Shown: positions 55,390 to 64,000 of the stretch, one piece after another
Numbering within the stretch: position 1 is the first letter of the stretch
Layout of the letters: every line of letters starts with the position of its first letter
Source of the DNA: Stachybotrys elegans
Taxonomy: Eukaryota; Ascomycota; Sordariomycetes; Hypocreales; Stachybotryaceae
Direction of reading: 5' to 3'
DNA length: 64,000 nucleotides
NCBI GenBank assembly: GCA_020746835.1
Contig: JAGPNK010000013.1
Coordinates: 930,001 to 994,000 of the forward strand
Notes under the pieces: generated by a model
Seen by the model: only the letters and a program-made list of their open reading frames with translations
Databases searched by the model: none
Told to the model about the DNA's origin: nothing
Made by a program: the position numbers and the translations under genes

Positions 55390-57566
55390 ATGGATCGAAA
55401 CGTCCGTAGACGCCGGAGGCCGGCGTTATCTTGCATCGAATGCCGTCGGAGAAAGGTCAAGTGCGACCGAAACGAGCCCTGCCATCAATGCAGGTCGCTG
55501 CAAGCGCATTGCGAATACAGCGAGGATACCGTGAGAGCGGCTCCGAAACCAGCTAGAGCTCCAGGCTCTACAGTCCAAGGTGCGGCTGTCATCACACCTG
55601 CTTCATCCGCAGAAGATGGTGGCCAGGCTGTCGTCTCTGCTGATGCAGTTCGAGTTATCGCCGGATTCGACCAAAGCGATCCAGGCAGATGCAGTCCACG
55701 CAGAGAACTGGCAGCGCTCAACCAGAGAGTCAGAAGCCTCGAACTGCAAACAGCGTCGAATAAATGGAGTCATTCAGCCAATCATCAACCGGCAACTGCA
55801 GACCCGGGGCTCAATGACTCCACCATTACTCTTAAGAAGACCAGAATGATGGGCTGGAGCCGCTGGATGGCATCTTCAGAAGAGGTAACTTCAAAGCAAG
55901 CCACTATTGTTGGTATTGAATACTTACTGTTCAGTTCAAACTAGTAGCTACAACGTTGTATCGTGGGGTGGGTGACACCAGTTTTACCTCTGATGACCCT
56001 GAGGTTGCTTCTCTTATCTCGGAAACGAGACACTTGAACAGACAATGCAAGATTCTGGCAAGCAACATGAAGAAAAGACGGTCACCAGTGGCTTGCGCCA
56101 CGGGCATCTCCGCTTTACCAGTGCCGTCGCGGCCTGTTGCAGATACCATGGCCCAGCATTACTTTGCGTCCTTCGAGTCGAGTTATCGCGTCCTCCACGC
56201 ACCCTCATTCTGGAATGAGTACGAGCAGTATTGGGAAAATCCCGAGATGTCTAGTGAGAGTGCTCGGCTCAAGATTCTTCTTGTTGTCGCAATCGGCTCA
56301 GGCGTTAACTCGCATATCGATGATGACATCTCCTTCCGCGATATGGCGGTTCAGTGGATAAACGCAGCAGGCCTATGGTTATCTACACCAGGGAAGCATC
56401 AATTGGACATTCCAGATCTGCAGGTGCACTGCTTGACCATGCTAGCGCGTCAAGTCTTGTCGGTAGGCGGCGACTTGATCTGGATATCCATGGGCTCACT
56501 CATCCATAAGGCAATGCAGATTGCTCTACACCGAGACCCAAAGTATCTCCCTCCAATGAAGACGCTTCAAGCTGAGCTTCGCAGGCGTTTGTGGTTTACC
56601 ATTGTCGAAATGACCGTGCAAGCGTCGCTCGATTCTTCCATGCCCCCTAGGATAACATTGGATGAGTTTGATACCGAGCCACCTGCAAATTGCAATGATG
56701 AGGACTTGGATGATACAGCACAGAGAGTTACCTCGAAGCTGAAGGAGGTTTTCACTTCGACGTCAATGCAGCTGGTGTTGTTGGAGACACTACCGACCCG
56801 GCTCGCTGCTGTTCAGCTAATCAATGGACTTCACTCCGAGCTCAGCTATTCCAACGTTTTGAGCCTGAGCTCCAACTTGCTCGATGCTTGCAGGGTCTTG
56901 GATGCTTTCACAAAGACACATGGCCGTCTCATGACTCCGTTTCATCGCAATCTACTCGACTTTCTGCATCGAAGATTCCTCATCCCCCTCCACTGTCCAT
57001 TCGCCAGCCAAGCCAAGATAAACCAACTCTTTCACTACTCACGCAGAGTCATTGTTGACGCTAGCATGAACATCATTTCACCTGAACCGGATGAGGGCTT
57101 CTCCCGCCTCCTGACTCTGGGTGGAGGTTTGTTCCGTGAGGGGTTGCGATATGCTTGCAGCGCGATAACCATGGAGCTGATTGTCACGACGGAGATGCAA
57201 CAAGCCGACGGAACTTTGCATCGGACCTCACAGCAGAGAGAGCTTCTCAAGAAAGCCGCCAAGGATATAAGAAAGATCTCAGAGGCTCGGATTCGTTTGG
57301 GCGAAACCAACGTCAAGCTTGTACCGTGCTTAGACATGTTCCTGGCACAGGTAGAGGCTATTGAAACGGGCTTAGATTGCGACAGAGCGGTTGCACAAGC
57401 AATGAGAGATAGCTTTCAGCACTGTGTTCAGCTGCTGGAGGAGCGAGAAGCCCTTACCTCTGCGGACTCACATGCCAATTCTGACGAGGCTCTTATTTGG
57501 GACGGACAGGTAGAAATGGATTGGGATGTTGGGTATGAGTTCTTGTTTCCTACAGGAGACTTTTGA
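55390..57566 (+). CDS. Zn2Cys6 fungal transcription factor
   Basis: Two exons, 55390-55884 and 55935-57566, give 708 aa. The 50-bp intron has donor GTAACT and acceptor TCAG. The zinc cluster at residues 15-42 (CIECRRRKVKC, then CHQC and HC) has the exact C-x2-C-x6-C-x5-C-x2-C-x6-C spacing that binds two zinc ions and recognises CGG triplets. A heptad-like stretch (LAALNQRVRSLELQ) follows, consistent with dimerisation. From about residue 210 the Fungal_trans middle homology region is visible (FASFESSYRVLHAPSFWNEY, RRRLWFTIVEM, LHRDP). The C-terminus is acidic (WDGQVEMDWDVGYEF), as for an activation domain. Nuclear. The divergent monooxygenase is its most likely local target, which is an inference from position. 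Confidence 0.92.
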
Positions 57567-59048
57567 GATACGGTGTCGGATGGCGAGCCAGCATAATGAG
57601 GAAGAAGAGGAAAGGAGCAAACAAACCTCGGCAACATGTGCGTGGCTGTGTATGTCTGATTGCCTCCAACTGACAAGTTAAGTAGGTATGCAGCATCCCG
57701 TAGGAGAGGGATTTCAGTCATGGGCAACGAGAACAATGACGATAATTGGGTCATGGGGGTGGCTGAGGCTGAGAGCTGTACCCAGGCTTCACTTTATTTA
57801 TTGCCACAATATGCGGGGGACGGAAACCGCAACGTTCCTTTGCCACATGACTGCTGCGAGCTTCCCAATTTAGAAGTCCCCTAAAGGCCTCAGGACGATC
57901 AGAGTGTTCAGAGAATCTAACTGGAGGACCCTGAGCCCTACTGTAAGCGTATCGGACAGCATGTCGGCCCTTGAATTGGCAAACATGATTCGCCACGTGA
58001 AATCTAGGTGCATTAGCTAGCCAATAGTCAAATCAACAGCACAGGAAACTGGTTGCCTGGAGGCATGCTGCCTGCCGATCACTGCACATTATGAGCCTCC
58101 TGCAGCACAGAGAACCCACTGGCAGCTCCGCCAAGTCTGGCGTTGCTCGCCCGCGAACTGTTCAACTGTGGCAAAGCAACTGTGGCTTGAACGGCACGTT
58201 TCGACGTGCATCTGACCGATGTCGTTCTCATTGGCCAATCTTCGTTTTGCACTTCGTGATGTGGCACGAGGCCAGGCATGCTGGGCGTCGTTCTAGACCA
58301 GTGACCTGCCTGTGACGTGAAGGCAGAAATGTACTCAAGCAGATCCCTTATGGCTTAGAGTGATGTCCCACGAATGCTACATATATGAGAGAGAATGGCC
58401 TCACGCTTCCTGTCTTTGGGCTTACTGGTGTATCTACAATGCCCAGCGCGCTATCAATATTCTTGTCATTCATTTTCTGGGCTCAGCACGTTCCTTACTT
58501 CTCTTGATCTTTGTTATTATTAGACAAAAAACATAATGCTGCCTCAGAATTCCCCCAACAACCCACCATCAGCCCGCCTCGAACGCAGGCATACATATCC
58601 ATCTGGGTATCCCTCCCCAACGATATTGGATGACTTCGGACTTACCAGATATTGTTAGACGGACCATCTCACCTGCGCTGCACCGGTATCTTACTGAGTC
58701 GGATATCGGTGTGACAGAGCGTTTAGTGTCGCAGAATCCAGGAGAGGCGCGCGACTTTGATGCCCTGGTGGCTCGGCTCAATGTGCTGGCACAAGTAGCC
58801 ATGAATGGAAATGGGTCCCAAAGAGAGCAAAGATGAGTAGTTTGCAAGTCTTGATGGCTTTGATGGGTGCATTTATATTAGATAGGTAGCTACATCGACC
58901 CCCCTCTGCGTTCCCTCCAATGGCTGGACTACTAAACAGGAGAGAGCATCCGGTAGGGAGACGCATGTAGAAACTCTTCTCTGATCAATATAAGCTGGTT
59001 TGCACAAGCATGAGTTCAACTAGTGCCCTCGCGATAGACCCAACCATA
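57567..59048. other. Intergenic with one possible small gene
   Basis: Mostly without coding signal. A 68-aa frame at 58630-58836 is listed separately. Confidence 0.45.
58630..58836 (+). CDS. Possible small protein (68 aa)
   Basis: ATG at 58630, sequence MTSDLPDIVRRTISPALHRY, then helical (GVTERLVSQNPGEARDFDAL, VARLNVLAQVAMNGN). Amphipathic pattern and a normal codon mix suggest it may be real, but no homologue is recognised and no promoter evidence was found beyond an ATATATGAG run at about 58381. Confidence 0.3.
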   Translation: MTSDLPDIVRRTISPALHRYLTESDIGVTERLVSQNPGEARDFDALVARLNVLAQVAMNGNGSQREQR

Positions 59049-60317
59049 TCACGGTTGCCAAACAGTTCCAATGGTCGAATAGCCCGCACTATCCACACTC
59101 CTGACCAAGTTATACTTGGAGCAAAATGTCCTGATCCATACTCGAGGATCGCCCTGCACTGGTCGTAGCAGGATCTGAACCGCCCTCATCTTGCCCTTCT
59201 CATCCGGCTCCCAGCAGTTCAGGGAAAACTTGAGCGTTGACCTGTCCCGGAAGAACATCCAGATATGATATGGTATTGCCCCTACGACCGTAAAGTTGAC
59301 GAAAAGACTAGTCATCAGGTGATCCTTTCGATGGATTGGACCGCTGATGCCCTGTGGCGTCTTGGTGAAACCGCCTCGATGCCGCAGCACCACCTTGCCG
59401 TCGATATTCACCTTCCCGCGGCCGGCGAAGCATTTTGCAGATGGCGCCAGCATTCCCCATTCCTCCGGGCCAAGGTCAAAGGGACATACAGACTGGACTC
59501 TGAATGCGTCTCCGGGGCCCTCAGGTGGCATTTTCCACACGAAGAGCGACTCATCGTTCTTGGCGATGAGAAGCTCCTGAAGCCGGAGAAAAGCCCCATT
59601 GCCCTCACCATACTGCAGGTTCATGGTGACGTTGAACAGACCGAGCATGCTGTATGCCATGTCTTCCTCGCGCGTCGTATGACGGCCAGCCATCCAGCTC
59701 ATCTTGGCCGCGATGCAGGCGCGGCGGAAATCCTCAACGCCGGTGAGGTATTCCGCTTTGATGCTGGTGATTTCTGCGAGAGGGCCCGCCAGCTCCGTCT
59801 TGGTGCCCATCATTTCCCAGTCTGCGTCATAGATCTGCATGTTCTTGGGCGCAAGAAGTTCTTGGAGTGTCCATCCACGGTCGAACCATTCAGACCGCTT
59901 CTGTGTTTGCGAGTTGTAAAAGTATGTGCACTCGCCTTTGAGGGCGTCATTCTTCCGGATGTCGTGAATATATGTCACGCACATGTCCGCATCACAGTAC
60001 CATCTAAACATCGCGTTGATGGACTCTTGCTCTTCGCGGCTGCTGCTCTTGTCGATGCAGCAGGTATCGATCCACATCCATTTTATGTTCTGATACCGAG
60101 CTATCGTGCAGGCGCCGAATATCTTGTCCAGGACGGGTATGGGATGGCGACCTCGCGTGCTCGCTAGCTCGTTGGCGTATTGTCCAATGTCGTCGAACAA
60201 AATCTCGTTCGGTTGCCAGCGGTGCGAAAGAATTGCATAGCCCTCTGCCTTGAAAGCGGACTGGTCCTTCCTTTCCAGGCGAAAGGTTGTTGTGTTAAGA
60301 CATCGCATTAAAGACAT
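59049..60317 (-). CDS. HET-domain protein
   Basis: The open frame extends to 60437, but that codon is GTG; the ATG at 60317 (MSLMRCLNTTTFRLERKDQ) gives the usual HET start and 422 aa. Motifs in order: GYAILSHRWQPNEILFDDI, IKWMWIDTCCIDKSSSREEQ, WFDRGWTLQELLAPKNMQIYD and the conserved tail AAKMSWMAGRHTTREEDMAY, SMLGLFNVTMNLQYGEG. HET-only type, like the 38224-39828 gene, though the two differ outside the motifs. A beta-rich C-terminus of about 150 aa follows with no NACHT or repeats. It appears intact. The upstream region to 61700 has no recognised gene. Confidence 0.9.
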   Translation of the reverse strand: MSLMRCLNTTTFRLERKDQSAFKAEGYAILSHRWQPNEILFDDIGQYANELASTRGRHPIPVLDKIFGACTIARYQNIKWMWIDTCCIDKSSSREEQESINAMFRWYCDADMCVTYIHDIRKNDALKGECTYFYNSQTQKRSEWFDRGWTLQELLAPKNMQIYDADWEMMGTKTELAGPLAEITSIKAEYLTGVEDFRRACIAAKMSWMAGRHTTREEDMAYSMLGLFNVTMNLQYGEGNGAFLRLQELLIAKNDESLFVWKMPPEGPGDAFRVQSVCPFDLGPEEWGMLAPSAKCFAGRGKVNIDGKVVLRHRGGFTKTPQGISGPIHRKDHLMTSLFVNFTVVGAIPYHIWMFFRDRSTLKFSLNCWEPDEKGKMRAVQILLRPVQGDPRVWIRTFCSKYNLVRSVDSAGYSTIGTVWQP

Positions 60318-61693
60318 GACGGGCAGATTTGCGAGGACCTTGCAGTGTTCTGTTGGGATCAAGGGGGCGAGCTGGATTATATTGATGTCTAGCCTTGTGG
60401 ATGTGGAGTGAGGACTTTGCCGAACTGAACCAAACACTTGATATTGTCAAGGGTCTCCATAGCCCTACGGCTGAAAAGCCCACAAGACCCCTGTTGTGGT
60501 TCATTTGCCGAGCTCAGTGGCTGGACGTTAACGTTATTGATGGAGCAAGTTCAAGCGCGAACTAGGAGAAGGGCTGGAAAAATCAGATTCAGGGTCTGAA
60601 AACCCCGTTTATAAAGCCCGTTCCTTAAACCACATCCAGCCTAGAGTGTCCTAAAAACAGATCGACAGGGCACTGTGGCTTCAGCCTTTCCCACTAAGTG
60701 CATCAGGTAGCATGGATTCTGGATACTGTCAGATTGCTTCGCCACTTGTTATATTATCCCATCACGTTACGCATTCTATAAGGCTGGCAAGGTCGACGCG
60801 TTGAGACGCGGAGCTCTTCAAGGTACCTTGCCGCATGTGGCCGGGTTGACTGCGACACCTGTATGCTATGCAGAGCATCATCCGAATCTTCTGCCGATTC
60901 ATCCATGCCCAATGAAGGTTCAAATGTTGCACGAGGCGAGAATAGCATGTAATCCCGCGATCTGTATAGTGCTCCTCTGATATCGGAGCCAACTAATCGT
61001 TGCTGCCCCAGTCTCACAGCTTCGACCCTCTCCAGTCCATTTTGGAAGTGTATGTGATGCCGGTCTTTCAGCCGTGCTATCCCTACCATTAGCATCCTAG
61101 GCTATTCCTTAGAGTGTAAATGTGCAGAGCGTCAAGGACTGGTGGATTTACGAACGTCGCTATTGCAATCGCAAAAATGCATACTCAGGTAGAGACAAGG
61201 AGCACAGCCTGCGAAACGACCGGAAGATAAACCCTCTTGCGCTGCATATATTGTTGATTGACTACGAGAACTTGAAAAATGTACAAAGGTGGCAGAGATG
61301 AATGAGACAAACTATTGGGGAGGGAGATTGGTTGGGGCAAGAACCACAATCAATTCAGCATTGATCTTTCATCCTTGGTTAAGACAGGCTGATAGAGTAT
61401 GAGAGCCTCTTTTTAATCTTTCTCGTCGGCTGATACTACTATGGCATACACAAAACTCTGTTTCTTTCGCACTCAAATTCTGCACTAATAGTTGACGCGT
61501 CTGAGTTCGGTTAAAGGTCATGTCCGGCCCTCTGGCCCTCAAACTCTAAGACTCAACGTATTGCAGTCAATATCAACAGTATGGACACTGACAAACCCCC
61601 CTGTCATAGGAACGGTGACCCGTTCAGTGATCCCTTCAGATTGAATAAAACCCCTTTCTATTGGCACCCAGTATGATTCATCATTGCTACAAT
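60318..61693. other. Intergenic
   Basis: Contains the promoter of the HET gene. A minus-strand frame of 113 aa at 60754-61095 has no motif and is not accepted as a gene. Confidence 0.45.
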
Positions 61694-61898
61694 ATAGGAG
61701 GAGGCTATACCTGTAGCTCGGCCACTCGGCCAGTCGGCTACCCTGTACGCCTGACGATGGCCTTGTTGTTTCTCTCTACTGTTTACGACTGCATTGGTTG
61801 CCGGGGCACTAGGCACCACCTCTACTGTTTATTTGCTCTCTACTGCTTACACTTCACACTCCACACTCTTTTCCTTATCATCATAGAAGGAGGCTATA
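61694..61898. repeat. Left arm of a fold-back repeat with flanking 16-bp direct repeats
   Basis: The segment 61703-61885 is an imperfect inverted copy of 63160-63345: shared blocks include GCTCGGCCACTCGGCCA, ATGGCCT, CTGTTTACGACTGCATT and CTCTCTACTGCTT. The left arm is bounded by the near-identical 16-mers ATAGGAGGAGGCTATA (61694-61709) and ATAGAAGGAGGCTATA (61883-61898), which differ at one position and look like a target-site duplication. Confidence 0.7.
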
Positions 61899-62519
61899 AG
61901 TCGCTGGAGCGATTCCCTTCAAGACCTAGTCAACTGCTATATCCGTGCATTTATCAGGTGTATAATAACTACTTAAACACATTCCCTACGTACTACAAGA
62001 TATTCGCCGCAGCAGTTTGGTTTGGCTTGGGTGTCCTAGGTTAGAGGAACTAGGCGAATATACAATCACAGAAGTACAAATGATGAATGCACCGGCTTGT
62101 CAATAGAAGCTGCCAATGGCAGACAGTGTTGAGGCACTCTTCATACTACGGACAGACACAGGATATCGTTTTGGTGTACTTACAAATGGCCAGACGGAAG
62201 TTGAACAGCAAAGCCAACAATAGTAATATCTACCAATTTGCAGACTGCATCATCACGTCGAAAGGAACCGGCCACGGCAAGCCTGACGTCTGCATGTTTC
62301 AATGTGTACTAAACAAGCCATCGTCACTACAATCATCATGGTGAGTCACCCGACCGGCTTCTCAGACGCCTAATACCACAATGGCGTCGTGACGAAAGCT
62401 CCTAGTATGTGGCTGGGAAAACCTTGACATCGCCATCACTACAGTCACAGCTGTATATAAACCCTCCCTTACTTCCAATCATGCCCTTACGATTGACACT
62501 CTATTCCCTTGCCAAGTGG

Positions 62520-62591
62520 GCATTTATTGATTTCATCCAAAAGGGCCTCCTCGAAGTCACTGGGACATACAATCAGGAAACCTTACATCAT
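62520..62591 (+). repeat. Dispersed short repeat, copy 7
   Basis: TTTATTGATTTCATC, then AAGGGCCTCCTCGAAGTCAC and CAGGAAACCTTACAT. It lies between the two arms of the fold-back structure and is missing the central TATCCCATTGGGGCACA block. Confidence 0.6.
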
Positions 62592-63159
62592 AATTATGAG
62601 TGGCTGCTAAATCAGATATCAAGGGTTTTGGGGTGCCGTATTGTATTCTCCCACTGTAAAGGGCAGTCGTCTCTTCTGTGATTGAACAGTAACTCTCGTC
62701 TACTTCCTGGCGCAGATTATTGATCTCATGTCCTGGGTTTGCCAGTTCAGAACTGCCTCCCAAGCACCAGCACAAGCAAGTGGTCACTCTGAGGCCGAGC
62801 ATAAACCTAGTAGCAGCTCTTCGCCCGTATCTGCAAATATCGAAAGGAGTCATATGAAGTATCATGGCATACATGAGTCTGTCACTGTCACAGCCTTCCT
62901 GGATAGTATATACCTACTTCGACTCAGCTGGGAAGTGACATTAGCGCTACCTTCGTGGCGCCAGCACCCGTTTATACGACAAGATCAAGATCTCCGTTCC
63001 TATGCAATATTAAGAAAAGCCAGGGCTGTTAGTGGATTTGCACGTATAGAACGTTGTACAACGGGCTTATAGCGCGCGTGCTGAGTAGATGTAAATGGTG
63101 CTGCTTGTTGGATCAAGTAGTATCTCAGAAATACGATAGCAAGTGACGGAAATTACTGT

Positions 63160-63345
63160 GATGAAGAAGAAGAAAAGAGATACAGTCCGAGATGGAAGCA
63201 GTAGAGAGCTAATAAACAGTTCAGGTAGTACCCGGTGCCCCAGCAACTAATGCAGTCGTAAACAGCATAGAAACAAAAACGAGGCCATTGCCAAGCTGCC
63301 CATACGTACAGGATGGCCGAGTGGCCGAGCCACATGTATATTCTA
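63160..63345. repeat. Right arm of the fold-back repeat
   Basis: The reverse complement aligns with 61703-61885 over about 180 bp at roughly 75 percent by eye. Differences are mostly transitions. No 16-bp direct repeat like that around the left arm is seen here. Confidence 0.65.
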
Positions 63346-64000
63346 TCCACAACTTGCATAGCGGGCATCTTTGTCCACAGCATGACAGGATCAATCTTGA
63401 CGGTGAGGCCTGAGGGTACATATCAGACAGACCATAGGTCGTAACGAAATGTTTACTCCTATGACCAGTCAAGACACTATTCTTACTGAACACACGCGCA
63501 GGTAGGGGCGCAACACCATCCTACATCGCATGAACCGAGAAATGGGGTTGCTGTTTACATAAATTCCGCATTATATTCCCATTAGTGTCGGCTGGATTGC
63601 TTGGAACTGTGAGATATATCAAAGCCCATGTCCTGAACCAGACAGTAGAGGTTAGCATGGCCCTAATTGTTCAAGTAGAAACTCGATCTCGCTGACCGCT
63701 ATTAAGCACTGCATTGAGACAGTGATTTCCTTCAAGATCAATCTTCCAACATGGCGAACTGCTCATGTGTACTGCTAATAAGACGCCGCTGACGTGATTA
63801 AACAGGACTACATTCAAGGGAATAAAGGACTCCGGAAATAAGCCCAAAACAGAAGGAGAAGAAGCAGCAGCAGAAGAAGGATCAAATGGAGGGTAACATT
63901 GGGAAACTGAATGTATATAAGAGCAGCGCGGACAACGTTATTAACTGGGCACCTGACCTAAAGAATGCACTGCAGACAACTTCTTATCACTCGTACATCA
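63346..64000. other. Right-edge region with a possible promoter
   Basis: No gene supported. A Gly/Lys-type GAAGAAGCAGCAGCAGAAG microsatellite lies near 63850-63872, and TATATAA at 63914-63920 could be the TATA box of a gene starting beyond the window. Confidence 0.4.

Noticed and set aside
59265..60167. 300-codon plus-strand frame
   Set aside because: Antisense to the HET gene at 59049-60317; no motif.
60754..61095. 113-codon minus frame upstream of the HET gene
   Set aside because: No family features or promoter; could be chance.
1..64000. CRISPR arrays, bacterial operons, Shine-Dalgarno sites
   Set aside because: The sequence is fungal nuclear DNA with spliceosomal introns; no regularly spaced repeat-spacer array is seen.

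Overview
The window looks like nuclear DNA of a filamentous ascomycete (Pezizomycotina; Sordariomycetes is my best guess, inferred from the gene families). Almost every gene is broken by introns of about 47-115 bp with GT(A/G)AGT-like donors, CTAAC/CTGAC-like branch sites and C/TAG acceptors. The families are fungal: HET-domain proteins, ankyrin proteins with a fungal N-terminal module, an SPX-ankyrin-GDPD protein, a rhodopsin-like 7-TM protein and a Zn2Cys6 regulator. Coordinates and splice junctions were worked out by hand from reading frame and splice signals; no homology search was possible, so family names rest on motifs I recognise.

Layout. 1-657: 3' end of a probable HET-type gene. 1350-3056: secreted S28 serine peptidase. 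3153-8251: a hypothetical protein and a 1181-aa ankyrin protein, both minus. 8252-11985: gene-poor, lower-GC stretch with a decayed HET remnant and two copies of a short dispersed repeat. 11986-16626: a 12-exon secreted SGNH-hydrolase/FG-GAP protein. 17482-23390: NmrA-like protein, secreted protein with two GH43 modules, lactonase-like propeller. 24178-26852: SPX-ankyrin-GDPD protein with an unresolved frame break. 27129-29224: ankyrin pseudogene. 30182-31559: 7-TM rhodopsin-like protein, then about 3.2 kb without a recognisable gene. 34753-38164: secreted BBE-type flavoprotein and a SnoaL-like protein. 38224-52395: HET protein, F-box protein, small unknown protein, a second HET protein and a divergent pair of proteins with hydrophobic segments. 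53737-57566: FAD monooxygenase divergent from a Zn2Cys6 factor. 59049-60317: a further HET protein. 61700-63350: a fold-back repeat structure.

Two themes stand out. First, the window holds secreted or catabolic enzymes (S28 peptidase, SGNH hydrolase, GH43, BBE oxidase, lactonase), probably each under its own promoter; apart from the monooxygenase/regulator pair I see no biosynthetic cluster. Second, it is rich in genes of the fungal self/non-self or cell-death type: five HET loci in varied states (three intact, one window-edge fragment, one remnant), two ankyrin genes of shared architecture (one intact, one dead) and an unrecognised divergent pair at 48243-52395 in which both products carry hydrophobic helical segments. 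Seven diverged copies of an undescribed short repeat and pseudogene stops explicable as C-to-T changes suggest accessory, fast-evolving sequence with possible repeat-induced point mutation.
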